Positions 6,505 to 14,436 of a DNA stretch of 16,661 bases are shown here, one piece after another. Numbering within the stretch: position 1 is the first letter of the stretch; every line of letters starts with the position of its first letter. A program made the position numbers and the translations under genes. Origin of the DNA: JBGTFE01 sp036403235 (GTDB taxonomy: Bacteria > Acidobacteriota > Blastocatellia > Pyrinomonadales > Pyrinomonadaceae); the NCBI GenBank assembly GCA_036403235.1, contig DASWRI010000030.1:1-16661 (forward strand). The letters run 5' to 3'. The notes under the pieces are model-generated. The model was not told the origin of the DNA. It searched no databases and was given only the letters and a program-made list of their open reading frames with translations.

Positions 6505-8718
6505 ATGGAACAATTTATACCCCTGATAGTTTTGGGCGTGCTTGCGCTCGTTGCGCTGGGCATTATCTGGTATGTTATTACGCGCTTTCTGGTCAATATC
6601 GGCGCGACCGAAGTCGGCATTAAAGAGCGCCGTTATTTCGGTCGAAAAATGGCGCAGGGACGCGTCGTCGCGACCGAAGGCGAAGTCGGCATTCAAGCCG
6701 ACGTCCTCAAACCCGGACTTCATTTCGTGATGTATCCGATTGAGCGCGTGATTCAAAAAGTGTCGCTCGTCGAAATCGGCGCGGACGAGCTCGGCGTCAT
6801 CGAGGCGATTGACGGCGAGCCGATGCCGATGGGCAGCAACTTCGCGCCCGACCGTGCGCAGAACGCGCACAATAATTTTCAGGACCCGATTGCGTTTATC
6901 AAGCAGGGCGGCGTCAAGGGCATTCAGCTTCGCACGCTCCCGCCGGGAAAATGGGCGATTCACCCGTATCTGTTTAATGTCTCGGTGGCGAAAACGACGA
7001 TGATTCCACCGGGAAAAATCGGCGTCATCACGTCCGCCGACGGCGCGCAGCTTGAGCCCGGCCGACTGCACGGCAGCGCGATTAAAGGCCACAAAAATTT
7101 TCAGGACGCGGAAAGCTTTGTTTACAACGGCGGTCAGAAAGGGCCGCAGGTCGAAACGCTCTCGCCCGGAACATATCGTATTCACACGCAGTCGATTTCG
7201 ATTGTCGACGGAAGCGACATCAAGCCCGGACTCTTTACCGTTCGTTTGTTTGACGCGACGATGATTTCCGAAAATCAAATCGGACTCGTCGAAGCGCTCG
7301 ACGGCGCGCAGCTCGACCCGCGCGATTATGTCGCGCAGGCCGTTACCGGGCACGACAATTTTCAGGATTCGAACGCCTTCATCACCGGCGGCGGACAGCG
7401 CGGGCCGCAGAAAGACATTCTTCTGCCCGGAACTTATTACATCAACCCGTTGATGTTCAAAGTGATTTTGGAATCGGCGAAAGAGATAAAACCCGGCGAA
7501 GTCGCGGTCATCGTTTCCAACGTCGGCAAAGACCCGGGCGAGGAAATCCGGCGGACGATGGCGGCGAAAATTCGTGAGCGTTTGGAGCGCGAAGAAGAAG
7601 AACAGGTCACAATCGCGGCGGAAAAGCTCGACAAAGTTGACGGCGACGATTTGACGATTGAGCAAATCAAAGCCGAACTGACGAGCGACCCGGCGGACAA
7701 ACGGCTCGACAGCGGCGCGCACGAAGCATACGTCGTGCCCGAAGGTTATCGGGGCATTCAGGAAGCCGTCGTCGGACCCGGACGATACTACATGAATACG
7801 CTGGCAACGTCGCCGATTATTATTCCGACGACGAATATGACCGTCGAATGGACGGCGGAAGACACATCGAATTCGTTCGACCCGTTTGCCGTTATTTCCA
7901 AAGACGGTTTTACGATGCAGCTCGAAGTTCGCGTCGTTTTCCGCGTCAAACCGGAAGACGCGCCGTTTATGGTGGCGAAAATCGGAAGCACCGAGAAATT
8001 AGTTCAAAACGTCATGCATCCTTTGATTGACTCGATTTTCAGAAATCAGGCGTCGGAATCTTCGGCGATGGCATATCTGCAAAATCGCCACGAAGAACAG
8101 GAACGAGCCGAAGCGAGAGTTCGGATGCACCTTTTGAAATATCACGTCGATGTCGTCAACGTGCTTATTTGCCACATTCATCTGCCCGAAGAGCTGATGA
8201 AAACGCAGACCGAAAAAATTCTCGCAGAGCAGAAACAGGGAATGTTCAACGCCCAGCGCGAAGCCGAAATCAAGCGCATCGAACTGGAAAAAACCAGCTC
8301 GCAGGCCGACAACCAGCGCAGTTTGATGGAAGCGACGGTCGGCGTCGAAATCTCCGCCAAACGCTCGGAACAGCGCAAACGCGAAGCTGACGGCGAAGCC
8401 TATTACATCTCGGAAACAGGCAAATCCGAAGCCGAAAAAGTCCGTCTGATGGGCGAAGCGCAGGGCGTCGCCTACAACGAACAGGTCAAAGCGCTCGGCG
8501 CAAACGGCGTCGCTTTGGTCGAAACTTTGAAAGTTATCGGTGAAAAAGGCGTCCGCATCACGCCCGACATTATGGCTTCGGGCGGCGGAAACGGCGATGG
8601 CGGGGGCGGAATCGGAACTCTGCTGCTGCTCAATCTTTTCCGCGACCAGATGCAGAAAAACGGCAACGGAAACGGCAATGTTCCGGTTGTTGCGCCGACC
8701 AACGGCGATAAAGGCTAA
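6505..8718 (+). CDS. long SPFH/Band 7 (flotillin-like) membrane protein with tandem N-terminal modules
   Basis: 737 residues; ATG preceded by AGAGGA. A membrane helix spans about 4-30. Residues 36-343 hold about four tandem modules, each including a (I/L)G(V/L)xxAxDG-like motif (96-104, 172-180, 259-267, degenerate near 333-341). The last three also have NFQD (124-127, 198-201, 285-288), a KGxQ/RGPQ motif and an LxPGxYxI(N/H)P-like motif (145-154, 219-227, 307-315). A charged linker (343-402) leads to the SPFH core (about 405-560: GYRGIQEAVVGPGRYYMN, ISKDGFTMQLEVRVVFRV, HPLIDSIFRNQASE, HVDVVNVLICHIHLPEEL). A long charged helix (561-660, rich in AEQK, REAEIKRIELEK, GEA) gives the flotillin-like coiled coil. 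The end is Gly/Asn-rich with a short hydrophobic stretch (704-712). SPFH proteins oligomerise into membrane-scaffold rings or cages. Ordinary flotillins are about 500 residues; the extra length is the repeat block. Confidence 0.85.
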   Translation: MEQFIPLIVLGVLALVALGIIWYVITRFLVNIGATEVGIKERRYFGRKMAQGRVVATEGEVGIQADVLKPGLHFVMYPIERVIQKVSLVEIGADELGVIEAIDGEPMPMGSNFAPDRAQNAHNNFQDPIAFIKQGGVKGIQLRTLPPGKWAIHPYLFNVSVAKTTMIPPGKIGVITSADGAQLEPGRLHGSAIKGHKNFQDAESFVYNGGQKGPQVETLSPGTYRIHTQSISIVDGSDIKPGLFTVRLFDATMISENQIGLVEALDGAQLDPRDYVAQAVTGHDNFQDSNAFITGGGQRGPQKDILLPGTYYINPLMFKVILESAKEIKPGEVAVIVSNVGKDPGEEIRRTMAAKIRERLEREEEEQVTIAAEKLDKVDGDDLTIEQIKAELTSDPADKRLDSGAHEAYVVPEGYRGIQEAVVGPGRYYMNTLATSPIIIPTTNMTVEWTAEDTSNSFDPFAVISKDGFTMQLEVRVVFRVKPEDAPFMVAKIGSTEKLVQNVMHPLIDSIFRNQASESSAMAYLQNRHEEQERAEARVRMHLLKYHVDVVNVLICHIHLPEELMKTQTEKILAEQKQGMFNAQREAEIKRIELEKTSSQADNQRSLMEATVGVEISAKRSEQRKREADGEAYYISETGKSEAEKVRLMGEAQGVAYNEQVKALGANGVALVETLKVIGEKGVRITPDIMASGGGNGDGGGGIGTLLLLNLFRDQMQKNGNGNGNVPVVAPTNGDKG

Positions 8719-8729
8719 ACGCTCAAACG

Positions 8730-8761
8730 AAAAAGGCCGTACGAATTCGTCCGGCCTTTTT
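8730..8761. terminator. bidirectional intrinsic terminator between the SPFH and DUF5916 genes
   Basis: AAAAAGGCCG (8730-8739) pairs perfectly with CGGCCTTTTT (8752-8761); the loop contains the palindrome ACGAATTCGT (8741-8750), which can extend the stem. Flanking A and T runs make it effective on both strands, fitting its position between convergent genes: 12 bases after the SPFH stop and 25 before the DUF5916 stop. Confidence 0.9.
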
Positions 8762-8785
8762 CGCATTTCGATTTTCCCACAAATC

Positions 8786-11278
8786 TTAAAAACTCTTGCG
8801 GAAAAGATACGAGGCTTTGATAAAAAAGGTGCGTCCGTTGGCGCGTATGCCCGGCTCGAGTTGCCCGTTAAACGGATTAAAGCCTTTGTAATTTATATCG
8901 TCGTTGTAACCGACGTAGAGCGCCGTTCCCGGATTCGGCGTCCAGCCGAGCACGAACTGCGGCCGGATGCGGCTGCCGAGCGTCGAATAATCGATTCGAA
9001 GGCGCGCGAATATGCTGCGCGAAAATTGATAAGTCGAGCGCGAGCTTATCAGATTTTCGTCAAACGCGACGAGCCCGGTATCGTTTCGGATAAGCCGCGT
9101 TTTCGTGTAATTGAGCTGCGTCTGAAACGCGTTCGTCGGCTGGTAGCGAACCGATGCGTCGATGAAAAGCTGGTTGCCCGGGCCCGGGTCATACGCGGCG
9201 TTTTGCCCGAAATTTACGGCCGCGCGGCTGACGCGCGGAAAATTCGGCCCCGCTCCGAAGTCGTAATCCATCTGCCCGAACGTGTAATCGACGAGAACGT
9301 TGGCGTAAACCTGCTTTACCGGCGTCGTTTCGATAAAGGCGTAAAAATCCTTGGAATAAGCCGAGCGCTCCGAGTCCGGCCCGAAAAACGCGCCCTGCCT
9401 GGTTGACGTCCGGTTGGCGCCGAATTCTTTTTCAAAAACGCGCTCGTAACCGTATTGAAAGCTCGCGCCGATAAACGTCTGGCGCTGCAAAGCGAGCATT
9501 CCCTGCGTGCCGGAAATCCACGACTGCATTCTTCCCAGCCAGTCGTAATTGATATTGGTCGCGTTATAGAGGCGTTTGAAAATAATGCTTTTCTTGGCGT
9601 CGCGGTCGGTCTGGTATTGGACGAACGAGCCGAGATAATTTGTATCGGTGCGCTGCGTAAAACCGACGTCGGCGCGGTAATCGCGCGTCCGGCCGATGGC
9701 CAGAAAATTCATATACAAATTTCTGCCGCCGCGTTCGAGATAAGCCCTGTAGCCGAGCCCGTTGCCGTTTCGATAGATGTTTTTATCCAAATCCGAATCG
9801 TAAAAAAAGCGGCGCGAGTTTGTCCCGGTCACCTGAAATTCGGTGACGGTTTTTTCGCTGAGACGAAAACGACCGTCAAAACCGGCGGTGTGATTGTGCC
9901 GCTCGACGAAATTGTAGGTCGTCGCGAAAAATCCGATATTGTGCTGGCGGCCGATGTCGCGCTTGAAGCGAAGGACGGCGATGTCCGCGTTTTTATCGAC
10001 GAAACGCTCGATGCCGCAGACGGTGCTCGGATTTGCGAGGCGTTCCTGCTGGCATGCGCGCAAGCCTTCGCGCTCGTCTTTTGAATAATTGCCCGGCGCG
10101 TTGTCGGAGGCGTAAAGCAGACCGAAAGTGTTTTTCCCGCGCCGGCCGGTCAGCTTTACGGCGATGTCGGGGTCGACGATGGCGCGCGTGTTGACGATGT
10201 TCAGACCGCTCTGGAAAATATCGATTCTTTCAAGAAAAAACGGTCGTTTTTCGGCAAAGAAAATTGGGAAGCGCTGGTTTGCGGTCGTCACCGGAGCGTC
10301 GGCTTCGACCTGCGCGAAATCGGGATTGTAAGCGACGTCGAGCGTAATCGTCGGCGTCAGGCTGAATTTCGCGGTCATGCCGAACTCGCCTTTGATGCCG
10401 TCGTTGACGTAGCGGCCGGCCGGATTTCCGTCGAAAGTGTACCGCGTGCGGCGGCCCGATTCGGAGACGGTAAAGCTCGGATTTATCTCGAGCTGGCGCG
10501 TCGTTTCGATGCCTTCGAGCCCGGTGATGTGCCCGGCCTGAGTCAGAGAGCTGTTGATGCTTCGATTATTCCGCATCCACGAATCGAGCTCGTTGTTGGC
10601 GTGCTTGACGCGACGGTATAGGTGAATTCCCCACTGTTTGTTTTTTCCGGCCTCGTAGCGCAGCGACTTAAACGGAATCGCGACTTCGACGGTGTAGCCG
10701 TCTTCGGTGACGACGCCTTTCGAGTCCATCACGATATCGACGCTGTAATCTTCGCCGCGTCCTTCGGTAAACGTGCCGTCGGCCTGGATGCCGAGCGGGT
10801 TAAAGAAAAACGCGTATGACTGGCGCTGGTCGTTAAAAGTGTCGATATAAATTCCGATATAATCATCGTTAAAAATATCGTCGCGCTTGGCGACCGTCGC
10901 GCGCACTTTGCCCTTTTCTTCTTTGGCGCGAAAGGCGACGTATAAATTTTTCGAGTCATAGCCCATCAAAACCTCGGTCGGATTGTTCGGCGCGACGTTA
11001 TCGCCCGGATTTATCTGCAAAAAATCGCCGAAACTGGCGGCGTTGGCCCAGACCGCATCGTTTAACTGCCCGTCGATGACCGGCGGCGCTTCGAAACGCG
11101 GAATCTGCGCGGGCGCATCTTTGCGAACGTATTTTGAAACGGGCGCTTCCTCATTTGTTTTGGTAACGGCGGACGGCGAATTTGACGAAAGACTTTCAGC
11201 GCCCGGCGTCGGCGTCTGCGCCATCGAGCAGAGCGCGCATAAAAAAGTAAGAATGCAAAAAGTCGGAATTCTTTTCAT
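8786..11278 (-). CDS. outer-membrane protein with CBM9-like domain and DUF5916 beta-barrel
   Basis: 830 residues. A signal peptide (1-20, SMA then Gln21) fits signal peptidase I export. A Pro/Ser/Thr-rich linker is followed at about 62-255 by a CBM9-like domain: PPVIDGQLNDAVWANA (65-80), YDSKNLYVAFRAKE (107-120), DDYIGIYIDTFNDQRQSYAFFFNPLGIQ (138-165), TVEVAIPFKSLRY (196-208), WGIHLYRRV (216-224). The remainder (about 260-830) is rich in aromatic, alternating strands typical of an outer-membrane barrel and contains FFAEKRPFFLE and DPDIAVKLTGR, as in DUF5916 proteins. It ends in Phe (SYLFRKSF), the usual barrel-assembly signal. Glycan or peptide binding and transport is a guess; no TonB box or plug domain is seen, and no partner lies next to it. 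The gene is monocistronic, with a terminator behind it and an AT-rich region in front. Confidence 0.88.
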   Translation of the reverse strand: MKRIPTFCILTFLCALCSMAQTPTPGAESLSSNSPSAVTKTNEEAPVSKYVRKDAPAQIPRFEAPPVIDGQLNDAVWANAASFGDFLQINPGDNVAPNNPTEVLMGYDSKNLYVAFRAKEEKGKVRATVAKRDDIFNDDYIGIYIDTFNDQRQSYAFFFNPLGIQADGTFTEGRGEDYSVDIVMDSKGVVTEDGYTVEVAIPFKSLRYEAGKNKQWGIHLYRRVKHANNELDSWMRNNRSINSSLTQAGHITGLEGIETTRQLEINPSFTVSESGRRTRYTFDGNPAGRYVNDGIKGEFGMTAKFSLTPTITLDVAYNPDFAQVEADAPVTTANQRFPIFFAEKRPFFLERIDIFQSGLNIVNTRAIVDPDIAVKLTGRRGKNTFGLLYASDNAPGNYSKDEREGLRACQQERLANPSTVCGIERFVDKNADIAVLRFKRDIGRQHNIGFFATTYNFVERHNHTAGFDGRFRLSEKTVTEFQVTGTNSRRFFYDSDLDKNIYRNGNGLGYRAYLERGGRNLYMNFLAIGRTRDYRADVGFTQRTDTNYLGSFVQYQTDRDAKKSIIFKRLYNATNINYDWLGRMQSWISGTQGMLALQRQTFIGASFQYGYERVFEKEFGANRTSTRQGAFFGPDSERSAYSKDFYAFIETTPVKQVYANVLVDYTFGQMDYDFGAGPNFPRVSRAAVNFGQNAAYDPGPGNQLFIDASVRYQPTNAFQTQLNYTKTRLIRNDTGLVAFDENLISSRSTYQFSRSIFARLRIDYSTLGSRIRPQFVLGWTPNPGTALYVGYNDDINYKGFNPFNGQLEPGIRANGRTFFIKASYLFRKSF

Positions 11279-11493
11279 AAAGCAAATATAAGTCCTTAAT
11301 TATAATGTAAGTATTCTGACCGTATGATTTATGGATTTTATCCGGCGATAAAAAGTCTGTATCTCGATTTGAAATATCCGTCTTAAAAATTGTTCGCCGA
11401 TAAAATCTTGTCAGAGATTTTTCACTTATAAAACACCGTCCGCCGCTGCTTTGTGACAACAAATCATCGTTTTTTGAAATTTATTGATAATCG

Positions 11494-11533
11494 AAGCCGC
11501 CCGGCCCGAGCGGTTTGACGCGGTTTTTCTTTT
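11494..11533 (+). promoter_or_regulatory. possible terminator/attenuator-like hairpin upstream of alaS
   Basis: The arm AAGCCGC (11494-11500) can pair with GCGGTTT at 11510-11516 or with the identical GCGGTTT at 11520-11526. Only the second pairing places the stem directly before TTTTTCTTTT (11524-11533), giving a terminator-like form. The alternative pairings are mutually exclusive, which is what an attenuator would need, but the stem is short with one G-U pair, and the structure has not been folded by computation. Confidence 0.3.
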
Positions 11534-11580
11534 ACCTCAGAATAATATTGAAGGCAATAAACGAGAATAAACCAGTAATT

Positions 11581-11610
11581 TTGAATTGCCCGACTTTATA
11601 AAAATATAAA
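11581..11610 (+). promoter_or_regulatory. candidate alaS promoter
   Basis: TTGAAT (11581-11586), 18 bp, TATAAA (11605-11610). Start of transcription would be near 11617, leaving a leader of about 28 bases before the alaS ATG. The region is very AT-rich, so chance matches are easy. Confidence 0.35.
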
Positions 11611-11644
11611 TAAAAGCTTTCAGCACAAGAGATTTATCAAAATA

Positions 11645-14359
11645 ATGAACGGAAACGAAGTCAGAAAAAAATTTATCGATTATTTCAATGAACGCGGGCA
11701 CAAGATTGTTCATTCGAGCCCGGTTTTTCCGCCAGACGACCCGACGATTTTATTCACCAACGCCGGAATGAATCAATTTAAGGACGTTTTTCTCGGCAAC
11801 GAAAAACGCGATTACAACCGCGCCGTCTCGAGCCAAAAATGCCTCCGCGCGGGCGGAAAACACAACGACCTCGACGAAGTCGGAAAAACCGCTCGCCATC
11901 TGACGTTTTTCGAGATGCTCGGCAATTTCTCGTTCGGCGATTATTTTAAGGAAGACGCGATAAATTTTGCCTGGGATTATCTCGTCAACGAATTAAAGCT
12001 CGACGTAAATCGTTTGTGGTTCACGGTTTTCGGCGGCGACGATGAAGTTCCGGCGGACGACGAAGCCGTCGAACTATGGATAAAAGCGGGCGCGCGTCCC
12101 GACCGTATTTTGCGTTTCGGACGCAAGGATAATTTCTGGCAGATGGCCGATATAGGGCCTTGCGGGCCGAGCTCGGAAATCAATTATTATCTCGGCGACG
12201 AGCCGGAAAATTCCGAAAAAAACCGCGCCGAATACGTCAACGCCGACACGGGCGACGAGACGATGGAAATCTGGAATCTCGTCTTTATGCAGTTTAATCG
12301 CATCGGCGAAGGTAAGTCGCTTCCCGATGGTAAATATCCAACGTATCGCCTCGAACCTTTGCCCGCGCCGTCGGTCGACACGGGAATGGGTTTGGAAAGG
12401 TTCACGACCGTTTTGCAGGGCGTCGAATCGGTTTATGAAACCGATTTCATCAAGCCGATTATCAATTTTATCGCCGAGCTTGCGGGCAAAGAATATGTCT
12501 ATGAATCGACGGAAGGCTTTGCCATGCGCGTCGTCGCCGACCACGCGCGCTCGACCGCTTTTGCCGTCACCGACGGAATTTTGCCCGGCAACGAAGGCCG
12601 CAGCTACGTTCTCAGAAAAATCATGCGCCGCGCGATTTATCACGGCCGCGAGCATCTCGGATTTAACGATTTGTTTTTTAACAAAGTCTGCGATTTTGTC
12701 GTCGACCACATGAAAGTCGCTTATCCCGAACTCGACGTGCAGCGCGATTTTATCGGCAAAATGGTGCGCCTCGAAGAAGAAAAATTTGGCAATACGATGA
12801 CGGTCGGGTTGCACAAGCTCGATGAGTTTTTTGCGAAAAACGACGCGGCTGATTTTGTCGAATTTGCCAAGCTTTACGATACTTTTGGAACGCCGCGCGA
12901 CCTTGTGCGCGTCAAGCTCGAAGAAAAGGGAATAGAAATCGGCGAAGACGAATTTAACGATAAATTCGATGCCGCTTTGCAGGAAATTCAATCGCAGAGC
13001 GCGGTCGGAAAAACCGAGCGCAAATCCGTCGTCAATCCGATTTATCACCAAATCGCCGAAAAAGCAGGCGCAAATCAGTTTCACGGCTACGAAACGACGC
13101 AGTTTGAAAACGCGCGCATTATCGCCTTGCTCAAAAACGAGCAGGAAGTTGACGAATTAAACGAAGGCGAAGAAGGATTAATCGTTTTGAGCGAAACGCC
13201 TTTCTACGCCGAATCGGGCGGACAGGTCGGCGATACGGGATTTTTGACGAATGAAGCGACGAGAGCCAAAGTTCAGGACACTTTCGCGCCCGTCGTCGGT
13301 TTGATTCTGCATAAATCTAAAGTCGAAAAAGGCTCGATTAAAGTCGGCGACGTCGTTTCGGCGACGGTCGATACGGAAAAACGCGACGCGACCCGAAGAA
13401 ATCACACGGCGACTCATCTCGTTCACGCGGCTTTGAAGGAAGTCGTCGGGACGCACGTCAAGCAAGCCGGTTCGGTCGTCGCGCCGAATTACCTGCGCTT
13501 CGATTTTACGCATTATCAGCCTTTATCGGCCGCGGAAATCAAGGAAATCGAGGATTTGGTCAATCGTCATATTCTGGAAAACCATCCGGTTAATACAAAC
13601 GTAATGGCGATTGAAGAAGCGATGCGCACCGGGGCGGTGGCGCTTTTCGGCGAAAAATACGGCGCGAACGTCCGCGTCCTTTCGGTCGGCGAAGGCGTTT
13701 TCTCGAAAGAGCTCTGCGGCGGAACGCACGTTCGCGCGACGGGCGACATCGGCAGCTTTAAAATCACCGCGGACGAGGCGATTGCCTCCGGCGTCCGGCG
13801 AATCCGCGCGATTACGGGCTTTGACGCGTTCGAGCGTTTCCGCGAAGACGAAAAATTGATTGCCGAATCGCTTCAGGCGCTGAAAACTCAGCGCGACAAT
13901 TTGCCATCGGCAATCGAGCGTTTGCAGGAAGAATTGAAACGCGCGCGCCGCGAAAACGACGATTTGAAAATGAAAATCGCGACCGGCGCAATCGGAACGG
14001 CTTCGTCGAACGGCGATGAGGCAAAGGACGTCAACGGCGTAAAAGTTCTGGCGCAATCGGTCGAAGGTTTGGACAAAGGCGGAATGCGCCACCTGTCCGA
14101 CACGCTTCTGGCAAAAATGAAATCCGGCGTGGTCGTTCTGGCGAGAATTGAAGAAGACAAAGTTTCGTTTATCGTTCGCGTTTCCGACGATTTGACCGAC
14201 CGCGTGAAAGCAGGGCGCATCGTGCAGGAAATCGCGCCGATTGTCGGCGGGCGCGGCGGCGGCAAACCCGACATGGCCGAAGGCGGCGGAACCGACGCGA
14301 GCAAATTAAACGACGCTCTGCAGGCAAGTTACGGCGTCGTCGAACAAATGCTGAGATAG
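11645..14359 (+). CDS. alaS: alanine--tRNA ligase
   Basis: 904 residues, slightly longer than the E. coli enzyme (about 875). AlaRS charges tRNA-Ala and removes misacylated Ser and Gly. The catalytic class II domain is intact: FIDYFNERGHKIVHSSPVFPPDDPTILFTNAGMNQFKDVFLG, CLRAGGKHNDLDEVG, RHLTFFEMLGNFSFGDYFK, IGPCGPSSEI, and APSVDTGMGLERF as motif 3. The helical tRNA-recognition domain with GNEGRSYVLRKIMRRAI follows. The editing domain has HTATH (His587, His591) and CGGTH (Cys691, His695), the four metal ligands. The C-Ala domain has the Gly-rich GGRGGGKPDMAEGGG near 865-880. All key residues seen are present, so proofreading should be functional. ATG at 11645 matches the family's start; a weak AAGAGA lies about 12 bases upstream. 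An inverted repeat 15 bp after the stop may terminate it. Confidence 0.98.
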   Translation: MNGNEVRKKFIDYFNERGHKIVHSSPVFPPDDPTILFTNAGMNQFKDVFLGNEKRDYNRAVSSQKCLRAGGKHNDLDEVGKTARHLTFFEMLGNFSFGDYFKEDAINFAWDYLVNELKLDVNRLWFTVFGGDDEVPADDEAVELWIKAGARPDRILRFGRKDNFWQMADIGPCGPSSEINYYLGDEPENSEKNRAEYVNADTGDETMEIWNLVFMQFNRIGEGKSLPDGKYPTYRLEPLPAPSVDTGMGLERFTTVLQGVESVYETDFIKPIINFIAELAGKEYVYESTEGFAMRVVADHARSTAFAVTDGILPGNEGRSYVLRKIMRRAIYHGREHLGFNDLFFNKVCDFVVDHMKVAYPELDVQRDFIGKMVRLEEEKFGNTMTVGLHKLDEFFAKNDAADFVEFAKLYDTFGTPRDLVRVKLEEKGIEIGEDEFNDKFDAALQEIQSQSAVGKTERKSVVNPIYHQIAEKAGANQFHGYETTQFENARIIALLKNEQEVDELNEGEEGLIVLSETPFYAESGGQVGDTGFLTNEATRAKVQDTFAPVVGLILHKSKVEKGSIKVGDVVSATVDTEKRDATRRNHTATHLVHAALKEVVGTHVKQAGSVVAPNYLRFDFTHYQPLSAAEIKEIEDLVNRHILENHPVNTNVMAIEEAMRTGAVALFGEKYGANVRVLSVGEGVFSKELCGGTHVRATGDIGSFKITADEAIASGVRRIRAITGFDAFERFREDEKLIAESLQALKTQRDNLPSAIERLQEELKRARRENDDLKMKIATGAIGTASSNGDEAKDVNGVKVLAQSVEGLDKGGMRHLSDTLLAKMKSGVVVLARIEEDKVSFIVRVSDDLTDRVKAGRIVQEIAPIVGGRGGGKPDMAEGGGTDASKLNDALQASYGVVEQMLR

Positions 14360-14373
14360 TTTTCACCACAGAG

Positions 14374-14421
14374 ACAGCAGAGGCACAGAGATTTTTAATA
14401 TTTTCTCTGTGCCTCTGCTGT
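14374..14421. repeat. perfect 18-bp inverted repeat of the CAGAGGCACAGAG type between alaS and the EamA gene
   Basis: ACAGCAGAGGCACAGAGA (14374-14391), a 12-base AT loop (14392-14403), and its exact reverse complement (14404-14421). The preceding CACCACAGAGAC (14364-14375) belongs to the same CCACAGAGACACAGAG style of dispersed repeat known from many environmental genomes. It lies between convergent genes, starting 15 bases after the alaS stop and ending 15 before the EamA stop, and probably also stops transcription in both directions, although it lacks a long T-run. Confidence 0.8.
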
Positions 14422-14436
14422 AAATTTCCTTCCGAA

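Larger units (their letters stand above)
11279..11644. other. 366-bp AT-rich intergenic region between the DUF5916 gene and alaS
   Basis: No convincing gene is seen on either strand. The left end holds a minus-strand TATAAT (11304-11299), a possible -10 for the DUF5916 gene about 20 bp from its ATG, with only a weak -35. A perfect inverted repeat AAAATCT, six bases, AGATTTT lies at 11402-11421. A GC-rich hairpin followed by a T-rich run lies at 11494-11533, and a possible alaS promoter lies at 11581-11610. The remaining sequence is featureless to my eye. Confidence 0.6.

Noticed and set aside
6490..7722. 410-codon open frame on the minus strand opposite the SPFH gene
   Set aside because: Its product has no recognisable domain and is Arg/Phe/Asp-rich as expected from reading the codon-biased SPFH gene backward; the plus-strand protein has clear family motifs.
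8540..9406. 288-codon plus-strand open frame crossing the SPFH end and the DUF5916 gene
   Set aside because: It overlaps two well-supported genes and reads through a strong terminator hairpin; the product has no family features.
9455..10084. 209-codon plus-strand open frame opposite the DUF5916 gene
   Set aside because: Shadow of the barrel gene; no ribosome-binding site and no recognisable motif.
11279..11644. T-box leader upstream of alaS
   Set aside because: No T-box consensus (AGGGUGGNACCGCG-like) or specifier structure is seen, and T-boxes are not typical of this kind of organism.
12074..13084. 336-codon open frame on the minus strand inside alaS
   Set aside because: It lies fully inside a gene with unambiguous AlaRS motifs and gives a low-complexity shadow protein.
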